From positions 1,412,227 through 1,433,325 of the forward strand of contig BFEA01000357.1 of assembly GCA_003427395.1 (NCBI GenBank): DNA of 21,099 nt, in the 5' to 3' direction. Shown piece after piece: positions 11,401 through 20,904 of this stretch. Source of the stretch: Chara braunii (Eukaryota; Streptophyta; Charophyceae; Charales; Characeae). The translations under genes and the position numbers were made by a program. Under the pieces are notes generated by a model that saw only the letters and a list, made by a program, of their open reading frames with translations, searched no databases and was not told where the DNA came from. Each line of letters opens with the position of its first letter. Within the stretch, counting starts at the first letter, position 1.

Positions 11401-14400
11401 TTTCAATGTCACTCTGAGAGACATTTTTGGAAACGGTGCTGCAGCCACAGCCCTTTCGGTCAGCTTTGAAAGCTTTAATGAATCTTCCAAAGTTGAGGGG
11501 CAAATTAGCAACCGCATCCCGAAACAGGGGCGGAGCGATGACTCTGAGACGGGTGAGTTCGTTGTCTCCGCCACTCTCACCCGAGCTGGATTCTACCTTG
11601 GAACGGCTGCCATCATTACGGGCAACTCCTCGCAAACTGTTGTGGACCAATTACAAGGTTCAGGTTTCACTCTTGTTGTCATTCCAGGTCCACCATCCGG
11701 ATCAGCATCTCGTGTGACTGGCTCTGGCACTATGGACATGATAGCTGGCACACTTGTAGAGCTGAAAATCTTCTTGATGGATGCGTTTGGAAATGAGATT
11801 GTTGGTGAGAACATGGCTAACAATACTGTCCAAGGGACCATCAAGGAGGACAGACCCAACTCGCCAGTCATCCTCACCCTCACCGCCCGAGTGGTGTCGC
11901 CTAGGGATAACTACTTCACGGTCAGATACAATGTCACTAAGGCCCAGAAGTACCGCATTCGGCTTGACGTCAGTGGGTCAAATTTTGCATCTTTTACGGT
12001 CACAGTCTTTCCAGGGCCTTTTGATTTGTCCAAGACGCTAGTTTACAATGTGGTGAATGCCACTGCAGGACAGGAAGGATCTTTCAGCATCCAGCTTAGG
12101 GATGCGTATGAAAACAATGTTGAAGGTCCATACGCAGTGAGGACACAGTCCATCAGCAATGTACTGCGTACAACAGTTTTCATGCCCCTTCCAGGCTTTG
12201 ACCTACTCAATCCGATGGCATCTTCTCCAGCACCATCGCTGCTTGATGAGAGTGGGCTACCTGGAAGGGCCTACCCCGGTCGTGGCTTGCAGGCCGAGGA
12301 GCTTGCTGACCCTACCACTACGGCTTTGCCAGGAGGATATCCCCATTCCCAACCAAGTGTGATCCAGACGCAGATGCACTCAATGCAGGTGCAGGCTCTG
12401 CAGCTGTCCAGTGGGCCAGTGAATATTGATGTGTCCATGACCTATCTGAAACCGATCTCCAACCTCGAGCTGTACTCACCCATCTTGGTACCTAGGCTGC
12501 GCTTTGAGAGCCTTGGGACAGGAGCAACCTACAAGTGCACATTCAGCTCCACGTTTGCAGCTACCTATGCTATAGTTATCGTCATTAATGGACACACTGC
12601 TAGCAATCTTAAGCACACTGTTAGCATCCTTGCTGGGCCGATAGCAGGTGACATGACTACAGCTTCTGGACCGGGGCTGAAAGGGGGAGCTGCAGGCTCA
12701 TGGCTGACATTCACGATAGCCGCCAAAGACACATACGGGAATCTACGAACCGCAGCAGACACTTCCAGCCTTTTTGACATCAATATCAAGGTTCTTCGCA
12801 ACAGGAGGACAGTAACCAGTGCATCCTCGTTGCAGAACACCACCTTGATGGAATCCTCTTCGCCCATCCCTACACCTGTCTTCGATGCCAGCCGCTCCCT
12901 GTGGGTGGTAAACTACACTGTCTCAGTTGCGGGCCGGTCATCCCTCACCATTTTGGTGGGAGGGAAGGGCATTGTTGGTAGCCCATTCCGAGGAGTCATT
13001 ACTGCAGCACCATTTGTTGCTTCCATGTCAGAGATTTCAGGTCCGGGGGTATATGGCAGCTTCCAGAACGTTGACGCGCGGTTCACTGTGACTGTAAGGG
13101 ATCGTTTTGGCAATCCAAGGCAGGACTCCAGCGTGCCGATTGATCCAATTCGGGTACGGATCCTGACAGGGCAAGGAACCGTCTCTTTCACAGACAACCC
13201 AGATGGATCAGGGACGTATCAGGTGGTTTACAACATCCCTGTTCCAGGACAGTACAATCTCAGTGTCACTCTCCTTGATGAGAATGTAGGAATTCCATCT
13301 GGTCCAAGAAGTCCATTGAAGCTGATGATCCTTGACAAGGATGCACCCCAGGTTCTAGATCCTGCAAAGTCATATGCGGAAGGGCTGGGCTTGATTGAGG
13401 GCATGGTCGGTGTGCCATCCTGGTTCTTGCTCACAGCCCGAGATGTCTATGGGATTGGGTTCCGTGCTGGAGGACAGGCCTTTGCCCTCAGATTCGCCCC
13501 CAATGCTAGTGCCTTCATCCCCACAATTACGGATAACTTTGATGGGAGCTACAACGTCTCCTATGTGGGTATCATTGCTGGTCAGTTCAGAATGACTCTC
13601 TCCCTTGCCACGTCAGCTGACACTGTGGTAGCTGGCATCCTACAAAAACCTTTTATTATGTACCCTGGGCCTACCAGTCCCTCGGCATGCAGCCTGTCGA
13701 GCCCTTTCACTGATGTTGCTGCTGGTACCCAGATTGAACGGATCGTCCTGACCAGAGATGCCTTTGGGAATCGTCAGGCTTATGGAGCTCATTACCCCCT
13801 TGATAACATTGTCATAACTTTCCAGCTGCGCACCACACGCGCTGAGTTTCAAGTGACTGCAGTACTCGATTCCGGTGGTAACTACAAGTTCTCCTTCACG
13901 CCTGTCCAGGCAGGTGTCTATGACATCACTGGCACTGTCAATCGTGGAACCCTTGGCTCACTGTCTGGTGGTGCAGTTATCACGGTTGCAAACGCACCGA
14001 TCAGCCCCCTCTACTCCATGCTGGTGGGGAGCGGTGCAACTGCTGGCATTGCAGGGGAAGTTGGAACATTCACCTTGTATTTGCGTGACCTTTTCAATAA
14101 TGACATACTAACTGGGGACCTTGTTTGCATGGTCAATGGTTCACTTGCCTCCGCAGTGTCTTCTAGTGGCTCCTCCAGGCAGAGTCCTCTTCTTCCTCGA
14201 GAGGTCTCCCTGAATTGCAATCCTGTTGCTGAAAACGCTGGGGTTGTTGCAGTCACCTATAACTTAACAAGAGCCACTGTGTACCGCCTTGCAGTTTCAG
14301 TCCGCATGCTTGGACAGGGGCAAGTGTTTGCCAACAGCACTAACACATCGTCTAATGCCAGATCGCCGGTTGGGTTTGTGCTAGCAAAGGAGACCTTTCT

Positions 14401-17297
14401 GACGATTTCCCCTGGAAGGCCCTCTGCAAGAAATTCTCAGGTGTCATTGCGTGGCATGCCTGTGCCCCAAGCAGGGGTGTCCTCCTCTTTCGGCATCATC
14501 TGTAATGACGTTTTCAACAACACCTGCACCTTCTCAGCTGACATGCTGGTGGCTATCCGTGGCCTCTACCAAGTCCAGGTCTTCAGTGCTTCAGCTGGGT
14601 CTATTCTTGCTAGTGTTGAGCCCCTAAGAAACCAACAGGGTCTCCTTCAAGCTAGATTCACCCCTGTGACAGATGGAAATTACACCGTCTCTGTACACCT
14701 TGGAGGGGAAGATATCATTGGAAGTCCGTTTAATTTGTCAGCACGTGACTCACCTTCCTCTCCTGCGAACACCTACGCTATCCTGGAGGGTGCAAGTGTT
14801 TGTTTACAGCAGGATGAGTGGTTCAAGGTGACTGCTGGAAGGAAAACAGTGTTGACAGTCGTTGTTATGGACACGTTCAACAGAAGAAGGGAGAAAAATG
14901 TAGACGATGCAATTCGAGTCAAGAGCTACGGACCTGTGACAATAAACTCCAATAGCCCAGCTCTGGGGGCCACATCGACAGGATTTGCAATTCTAGAAGT
15001 TACAACTGTCAACAACTTCACTGCTGTCCGCAATGGCATCTACAATGTCACCTTCTTGGCCACCAGGTCCAAAGCGCCAGCCACTGGAAACTTAGCCAAT
15101 GTTGCACCAGGGCAACCGATTCCATACACACTCAGCATTGAGCTCATCTCTCGCTTCAGAGGAGTGGAGACCGGACGAGGTGAGATATCAGGCTCCCCTT
15201 TCCGTTTCACTGTCACACCCGGCGTAGTAAGTGGGCCCAGTTCTACGGTAACTCATATGCAGTATGAAGCTGATTCAGAGGGGAAGTCTTTGAAGGCCAT
15301 CTTCCTGATTATGCCACGTGACCTGTATGGAAATAACGCAGAATACATCCCTGGTGTGTTCTACAATGTTTCCGCCGAAGTCTCCTCTGTTCAGGGTCCG
15401 CCCCCCCTCATTCAGGGCTTTATGGAGTGGCAGATCCCTGCCCCTCCATTGTTGCCCCCAGCACAACCTCTCGCTTCTCCACCACCCAGGACTCCACCAC
15501 TCCCTTCTCCATCCCCCTTCCCATCCCCGTCTCCAGAGCCATCATCATCTGAAGTGGTGCCGGGCCAGCCACTGGGTCCCGAGAACACCACCAGTTTCCT
15601 CATCAAAGACTCAAGGTCGGTAGGCTCCTTTGCTGTGAGCTCTCTTCCTCCTCTGGTCACCGCTTTCACTGAAGTGGCGGTGTCAGATAAGTATGATGGG
15701 TCTTTCCAGGCAGCGGTATCTTCCCAACTTGCAGGGGTGTTCAATATAACTGTTAGGATTGATGGTAAACTTATCAATAATGGGTGGTATCCGTCCATCC
15801 GAAACTGGCCCATGAAGGCTGGGCCCATGTCTATCAACATGTTCACTGCCGTGGGTAGTGGGATTGGTTCTGTGAACATAACTGTTGGTACCAATGGCAC
15901 CATTACAGCTCAACCATGTGACATGTTCGGCAACCCAACCACTCTGTCGAACCAAACTGTTGCTTCTGCCTTGGCTGCCCAGATCAGGGTGTCATTTGAA
16001 GTGCGGGTTCCCTCTCTAGTGGACAACTCCTTCACATCCTTCTCCGGTACACAAGCAATTCGCAACATCACCATCCGTGCCAGACCAGATGGATCGATAG
16101 CAATCTCATTCATCCCATTCCGCAGTGGCCTACTTATCACAAGCCTTGCCTTTTCAAACAACACTAATTCTGGTAAGAGGGGTCTCCTCCACTTCCGTGG
16201 GTCCCCCTTCACAGGCACTGTTTTGCCAGGAACCATTGTTGATGTCGCCACCTGTGAAGCATTTGGTCCTGGCCTACGCGGTGGAGTTGTCTGCAGGGAC
16301 CTGAATGGTGGCTTGCCAGGTGAAGACTGCATCAACTCGACTGTCTATGTAAGTCCTCGAGACCTGTTTAACAACACAATCCTGAATCCTGCTGTTTGCA
16401 AGGCCTTCATTGCAGAGTTTTCAATCCCTGGTGGTGTTTGGAATTATGGCTTTAATCTAGCAGACACTGGACTTTGCGAGCTCAACTACATCTCGAGTGC
16501 TGTTGGATCGCAAGGGCTGGATATCACCTACAAAGGAGCACCAGTACGTGGCAGTCCATTCAGCATCAATATCAGCCCCACACTTACTGACATAGACCCT
16601 TCCAGGTGCACCTTTGAGACACCAACTCGTCCTTTTGTTCCAGCAGGCTCTAAATACATCGTCGTCATCACACTGGCTGATAGCAATGGAATTGCCTACT
16701 ACAAGAATGTTAGCAGTGACTTCCTTGCAGCCACTATCCTCAATTCAGGAACAGCAGATCCACGTGCGGGGGAACCCCTCCCTCCCTCTGTCTTCCCTCT
16801 CACAGTGGCTGTTCGAGACCGCACTAGAGGAACTTACAGCATTTCCTGCAGCCCAACAAGGCCGGGCAACTATTCGCTCGCTGCTGTTGTTGGTCCGAGT
16901 AGGGCCCTCCTCGGAAAAGGTGGCGGTACAATCATTCGTGTGATTGTTGTTGCGGGCCCAACTGCTTTGGATAAGATAAATGTGACATACAAGGGGGGTG
17001 GAAAGTCTCAGTATAGAGTGGGTGAAGAAATAGGAGTCACAATCCAGCCAGCTGACGCCTACGGGAATTTTCAAGATTATGTGGCAGTTACAGAAGCGGA
17101 ATCTTACTCTCTCGAGGTCATGAAACCAGATCAGTCGTTTCAGACATTAGATGCTATCCTGGTAACGAATGACGATGGGGAAACCAAGCATTGGGAGATC
17201 AGCTTTAAGCTGATGCATATCGGTTCCTACAATCTCTCCATTCTCTTCAGCTTTCAACTCAATGAGCGTGTTCTAGACAGGCGGAAAATTACGACAA
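2478..17297 (+). CDS. Giant exon: extracellular cadherin-like/filamin-repeat protein, ends missing
   Basis: One reading frame is open for 14.8 kb, about 4,940 codons. After a Cys-containing N-terminal segment (2478-2800) and a Pro-rich linker come about seven cadherin-like beta-sandwich units (about 3285-8040), then about twenty filamin-type Ig repeats (about 8041-17297). Typical motifs are D-x-[YF]-G-N in the middle of each repeat, D-G-S/T-Y, and a closing G-S-P-F (such as IVGSPF and IIGSPF). Dozens of N-x-S/T sequons, Ser/Pro-rich inserts and no actin-binding calponin-homology domain argue for a secreted or cell-surface protein rather than a cytosolic actin crosslinker. No signal peptide or membrane helix is visible, so both termini should lie in other exons. 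Boundaries are set by the acceptor at 2477 and the GTAAGT donor at 17298; if the donor is unused, the frame ends at TAG 17423-17425. Filamin-type Ig repeats occur in the plant gamete-adhesion protein GEX2, but this protein is several times longer and I do not assign it to GEX2. Confidence 0.88.
3790..4422 (+). other. Insert within second beta-sandwich unit
   Basis: About 210 residues separate the opening strands of the second unit (LSRLQVGG at 3607 onward) from its closing strands (YGLNPVELWFVSKG, then YVIMVKR, about 4432-4512). The first part is Ser/Pro-rich and disordered-looking. The second part has two Cys residues and a helical-looking acidic segment (SAMRMLNEQSEPTPEAIMQW), so it may be a small folded domain. 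I do not recognise it. Confidence 0.5.
5021..6867 (+). other. Roughly 615-residue low-complexity insert in fourth beta-sandwich unit
   Basis: The fourth unit opens at about 4835 (LADLSFQG...FDPLRMEYNL) and closes only at about 6880-6975 (VGLGRSVVNILVLDS...KSYSFDVQRR). The insert contains Pro-rich runs (FRPPPPSPP), clusters rich in Asp and Tyr (about 5222-5254 and 5374-5430), a basic Ser/Pro patch (about 5730-5860) and a long Ser/Glu/Asp-rich tail. It is predicted to be disordered by composition. The Asp/Tyr clusters resemble contexts for tyrosine sulfation or oxidative cross-linking, but that is only a suggestion. A consensus donor and a strong acceptor also lie within it (5696 and 6511). Confidence 0.6.
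8591..8620 (+). other. Polybasic RRRKRQARGR segment, possible processing site
   Basis: Within the loop after the first filamin motif the frame encodes RRRKRQARGR, in-frame from 8591 (CGG) to 8620. It follows a Pro/Gln-containing turn and precedes a Ser/Gly/Asp-rich insert of about 280 residues that runs to about 9450, where the beta-sandwich resumes (near LPITAFLTSACQG). Multibasic R-x-K/R-R sites are recognised by subtilisin-like proprotein convertases in secretory proteins. Cleavage would fall inside a repeat, leaving two chains that could remain associated. The alternative is simply a charged surface loop. Confidence 0.35.
15455..15550 (+). other. Ser-Pro-rich, extensin/AGP-like insert in a filamin repeat
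   Basis: Between the strands of the repeat centred on 15320 lies a Pro/Ser tract of about 32 residues, including PSPSPFPSPSPEPSSS and SPPPR. Repeated Ser-Pro units of this type are the substrate for prolyl hydroxylation and O-glycosylation in plant and green-algal wall hydroxyproline-rich glycoproteins. It supports secretion in a green-lineage cell. Beta-strand sequence resumes near 15660. Confidence 0.65.
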
Positions 17298-17303
17298 GTA
17301 AGT
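17298..17303 (+). promoter_or_regulatory. 5' splice site (donor) of the giant exon
   Basis: GACAA|GTAAGT is a near-perfect donor. Upstream sequence still reads as the last strands of a filamin repeat (GSYNLSILFSFQLNERVL); downstream the frame loses domain character and stops at 17423-17425. The donor cuts after the first base of a codon, the same phase as the acceptor. Confidence 0.72.
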
Positions 17304-18220
17304 GCACACTGCAACTTTTGGGGGGTAACTGGGGAAGGGACCAAAACATCAGCCTTTCCTACCATATAATGGGGGAACCACTTGGAAAAACAGCAGGGAA
17401 TTCAATCTTATCTTTTGTTTCTTAGACCTTATCCCTCCTCTCCTTCCCTTTTTCTTTATCAAGGGCCTGGCCTGGACTCCTCCCCCCTCCCCCATCCCAA
17501 AACACCCAAGAAAAGGAGAAGCAGAGGAGGAAGCCAGTGTTACGAATTTCAAGAAAAGTACTTCCATCCATCATCTCACATACACACTTAGATTGAGATG
17601 AGATCGCATTTCATTGCAACTCCGCAAAAACCAGAACTGAACGATCAACCAAAAAAAGGTGATGTAGAATTGAGCGCCATGATGAGATTTTTATTTTTGT
17701 TTCTGATTTTTTTTTTTTTATGTTTCTGATTTTTTTTAAAATACTAAGAGAAAGAAAAAAAACAATCCAGGGCAATCCAAATTGCAGGAATCTGACAGAA
17801 AAGCTGAGGGTTGCGCTAGCGCCGCTCGGTCAGCGCAACGCGGCGCTCGCGCCGCGCCACAAAGGGGGCATAGGCGTCGACTTGATCCATCGCTGGAGAC
17901 CGCGCACTCGTCATAGCCCGTCCTACGCTGGACATCACGCACGCGCGCCCTGCGCGGGCGCCAATCTTTATGCCCACCGAGTATGTTGGGCGTATGATGG
18001 AAGATACGAAGGGGGCATATGTGCCCGATTTTGAAGAAGCATGCACACACATTTCCCACCTCGAATAACGCCCTTGACAGCGTCGAAGTTCGGAAGAGAG
18101 AAAAGGCTCGTTCAAGTCCATCTTCAACCATATCTCCAAAGTAACGACCAACAGCCTTCACTGTTTTCTGGAGCTTCACGAAGACGAAGATCGGCCCGCC
18201 CGAGTGAGAGCAATCTATTA
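17304..18220. other. Probable intron sequence, no recognisable gene
   Basis: Directly after the donor the sequence is mixed, then T-rich (T13 at 17707-17719, with the unit GTTTCTGATTTTTTTT occurring twice at about 17699-17737). It changes abruptly at about 17810 to GC-rich sequence with dyads. A 172-codon open frame on the - strand (17736-18254) shows no recognisable domain and includes the T-rich tract, so I do not call it a gene. Confidence 0.5.
17810..17855. repeat. GC-rich hairpin/palindrome cluster
   Basis: GTTGCGC (17810-17816) pairs with GCGCAAC (17833-17839), a 7-bp stem with a 16-nt loop. Inside it, 17813-17822 is a perfect palindrome (GCGCTAGCGC). The following GCGGCGCTCGCG (17840-17851) is a near match to the reverse complement of the first arm. 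A second dyad, GCGCCC/GGGCGC, lies near 17945-17962. No function is evident. Confidence 0.6.
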
Positions 18221-19077
18221 TTTCCGCATTCCGGTCCCCTTCCCTCACCCCCATCCCATCTCATTCCCTCCCCGATCTCGCTTCCGGTCTGACCCTCATT
18301 TATCTCGACCCCACAACAAAAACTTTCTCTCAAACTGGCTCCATTTCCACCCCCTCTGACTGACCTCTTTCCACTCGCCCTCTGATTGCGACTCCTTCCC
18401 AACCCCTTACCTGGTTTACTCCGATCCCCATCATTGAGCAGAGCCCAGATATAGATATTGTCTCCCTCCCTAACCCCATCTCACCCAATCCCCCACCCGA
18501 TTCCAACCTCACCCCTACCTCTCCTACTCTGCCACCAACCCCGATTCATTACGACTCTCACCCAAATCCTGTTTGACCTTCATCCCGACCCCAACCCCGC
18601 CCTATCCGGACGCCCGTCTATCCCCATCCTCAACTCACACTGATACTTCGCCAGTTTCGACTTTCTAGATCGCACTATTTTACATTTTCTGGTCCACCCA
18701 TCTCTTTCCTTTTCTTTCGCCTTCTCCGATTGAAGTTCGACCCCGGCTGTCTTCCAAACGTAATGACAGCCGTTCCTCTCCTTCGCTTCACCTTCAATCT
18801 AGCAATAGTCTTAGTTGGAATCCCGATCCAGAAGTGGGGAGGGTAAATGCTGCTGGATTTTCTCGAAAACCCGACCCCCCACATTCTTGCACAATCTCTC
18901 TCCCCCCTCATTCACCCCACTACCCACCAGTCGTCTCGTAACCCGACCTCTCTCCCATCTTGCTACTATTCGTTTCAGGAGCAGAAAACCGCCCCCCGCA
19001 TAGACCCCACCTCGATCCCTGACCCCACCCTGTTCCCAGCCGCCCTCATTTCGACCCAATCGTGATCCCGCTTTCTC
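18220..19077. repeat. C/T-rich region, degenerate upstream part of minisatellite
   Basis: The + strand is strongly C/T-rich and G-poor, with recurrent CCGATCCCC, CCCAACCCCGA and CCCGACC words but no steady period. It looks like a diverged flank of the denser array that follows. Open frames on either strand have only repetitive composition. Confidence 0.6.
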
Positions 19078-19905
19078 CCGATCCCGACCTTCTCCCAACC
19101 TCGATCCCAACCCCAATCCCAACCTTGATCCCTACCTCGCTCCCAACCTCGATCCCAACTCGATCTCAACCCCGATCCCAACCTCGATCCCAACGTCGAC
19201 CTCAACCCCAATCTCAACCTCGATACCAACCTCAATCTCAACTTCGACCCAAACCTCGATCCCAACTTCGATCCTAATCTTGATCCCAATCTAGGTCCCG
19301 TTTACTCCCGATCTCGAACCGCTCCCCATCTCGTTCCCAACCACGATCCAATCTCAACCCAACCTCGACCCAACCGCGATCCAATCTCGACCCAACCTCG
19401 ACCCAACCCGCTCCCAACCTCGACCCATTCTCGATCGCGCCTACTCCCGATCCCGACCCGCTCCCAACCTCGATCCCGACCTTGATCCCAACCTCGATCC
19501 CAATCTCGATCACAACCTCTATCCCAACCTCGATCCCAATCCCGACCCCAACCTCGACCCCAACCTTGACCTCAACCTCGATCCCAACCCAACCTCTTTC
19601 CCTCCCCCTCCCAACCTCGATCCCATCCTATCCCTACTTCGATCCCAACCTCGGTTCTAACCCAACCTCAACCCCAACCTCGATCCCAACCCAACCTCGA
19701 TCCCACCCGTTCCCAACTTCCATCCCAGCCGATCCCAACTTCGATCCCAACCCCGGTCCCTCCCGATCCCAGCTGCGAACCCAACCTTGATCCCAACCTG
19801 TTCCCAACCTGATCCCTCCCTGACTCTAACCCATTCCCACTCCTGATCTTATTTCGACCAAACCTAGATCCCAACCCGATCCCATCCCCGTCCCAACCCG
19901 GGGCT
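19078..19905. repeat. 12-bp minisatellite, TCGATCCCAACC-type
   Basis: Roughly 800 bp of tandem, imperfect 12-nt units built from alternating hexamers (GATCCC and AACCTC, with common C/T substitutions). Because 12 is divisible by 3 and the motif lacks stops, several frames stay open on both strands and encode Pro/Ser/Thr/Gln-rich or Gly/Ser/Arg-rich repeats; these are artefacts of the array. The bottom strand is GGTTGGGATCGA-like and G-rich. Confidence 0.9.
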
Positions 19906-20081
19906 CATCTAGTCTCTGATCTGATCCTACCCTTCTTCCATTTCTCTCCCCTCCCTTCCCTCTCCCCCCTGGATTGGTTATTCACCCCACATTTCCTGTT
20001 CTGACATCAAGGAATAAGAGTGGACGGATCTGACGGCGGATAGAGAGTAGGTGAGGACTCACTTGCGTGTAGCGGAAGGAA
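19906..20081. other. Short spacer between minisatellite and retroelement remnant
   Basis: C/T-rich sequence fades into mixed sequence. The last part probably represents the 5' leader of the retroelement ORF that starts at ATG 20082 (context GGAAATGGCT). No promoter motif can be supported. Confidence 0.4.
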
Positions 20082-20898
20082 ATGGCTTCTCCATCCCAAA
20101 GCGCGAGTACATCGAATCCAAACATGGGAGAGAAAGGCATGTGCGTAATAGACAATGAGGCGCTCAAATTTTTGATAGACAAGACAAAAGTACAAGGAAT
20201 ACAAACCAAGGAGATTCAGAAAACAGAAGGCAAAGAAGAGGAAATTATAGTATGGAAATATCCGGAAGAGAAGGTGGCGGAATTGGACGACCTGCATGAA
20301 AGACACGGGGTAGTATTTAACTTTGCACGTAGTGGCGCAGAACTGCAGCGGCGGAGAAACGCAAATGGGTCATCGATACGATCAAGAAGGAATTGAAACT
20401 GAAACAATCTGAAGAGACTTTCACGCTGCAAAACTTGGGTAGAAACAACATCCTGAAGAACAAGCGAAAGCAGCAGCAGAGATGCAGTCCAGGAACTGCA
20501 ACGGCTCGGTATGCACGATTACAAAGTGGAAGAAAGTAGTCGCGCAGAGGCAAAACCCGGTCTTTTCTGTTTCCTATAAACAGACTTTGTTAAAAGAGAA
20601 GTTCTGGGTCCAATTCGATAACATCCAACCGGGTTTTCACGGACTGTTGGTGGACATATTAGAAAGGCAGTACCCAGCGAACAGGATCCTCAAATGGATC
20701 CTGCCCACACCTGATTTCTTGGCTCCACACTGTGGATCCATGACTGCAGTTTTGGAAGACAAAACAGACAGCCCCCTAGTCTTTCCCCATGCCTGGAAAC
20801 TACAGATTGAAAACAGAATCGTGGAGATTAAAGTATTGACCAAGACGGCGCTGATCTGTTTTCGATGTAGGGAACGGGGGCACATGGGCACTGTGTAA
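20082..20898 (+). pseudogene. Frameshifted zinc-knuckle retroelement ORF (LINE ORF1/gag-like)
   Basis: Coding sequence is spread over shifting frames. The first segment starts at ATG 20082 (MASPSQSAS...) and reads sensibly to about 20335. The frame then moves to one containing KRKWVIDTIKKELKLKQSEE (about 20357-20416), then to DAVQELQRLGMHDYKVEESS (20481-20540), then to a segment with KEKFWVQFDNIQPGFHGLL up to 20898. The last segment ends in CFRCRERGHMGTV and TAA, matching three ligands of a CX2CX4HX4C zinc knuckle; the fourth Cys is missing because the frame stops first. The layout (a W/V-rich nucleic-acid-binding domain followed by a zinc knuckle) resembles ORF1 of plant LINE-type non-LTR elements (DUF4283 plus zf-CCHC), but a gag origin is also possible. 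No reverse transcriptase is present. At least three frame changes mark it as dead. Confidence 0.65.
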
Positions 20899-20904
20899 CC
20901 GGGT

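Larger units (their letters stand above)
8041..17297 (+). other. Array of about twenty filamin-type Ig repeats
   Basis: Repeats are marked by a D-x-[YF]-[GN]-N-like motif. Its Asp codons start at 8486, 9731, 10061, 10451 (degenerate), 10790, 11420, 11780, 12101, 12728, 13100, 13442, 13757, 14087, 14507, 14870, 15320, 15920, 16361, 16679 and 17054. An additional divergent unit may precede the first (8041-8440). Typical spacing is 310-370 nt (about 105-120 residues), close to the ~100 residues of a filamin repeat; larger gaps are inserts. Many units close with G-x-Y-x-L/V-x-V and G-S-P-F as in filamins. The last unit ends at the exon boundary. In cytosolic filamins such arrays follow an actin-binding head; here they follow beta-sandwich units and carry many glycosylation sequons. 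Confidence 0.82.

Noticed and set aside
16349-16605. GTAAGT at 16349 as an internal donor with an acceptor near 16605
   Set aside because: The interval (257 nt) is not divisible by three and would break the frame; the region codes for a clear filamin repeat.
8486-17297. Cytosolic filamin (actin crosslinker)
   Set aside because: No calponin-homology domains in the exon, many N-glycosylation sequons, Ser-Pro wall-type insert and an adjacent cadherin-like array point to an extracellular protein.
2534-17425. Single-exon gene starting at ATG 2534 and ending at TAG 17425
   Set aside because: There is no signal peptide at 2534, domain-like sequence begins before it, and a consensus donor at 17298 coincides with the loss of domain character. 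It remains possible but less likely.
17736-18254. 172-codon open frame on the - strand
   Set aside because: It reads through the T-rich/A-rich tract and GC-rich dyads and shows no family signature. A fragment of a mobile-element ORF is possible but unsupported.
18811-19874. Many open frames with Gly-Ser-Arg or Pro-Thr-Ser repeats on both strands
   Set aside because: The period-12 array has no stops in most frames, so long frames arise automatically.
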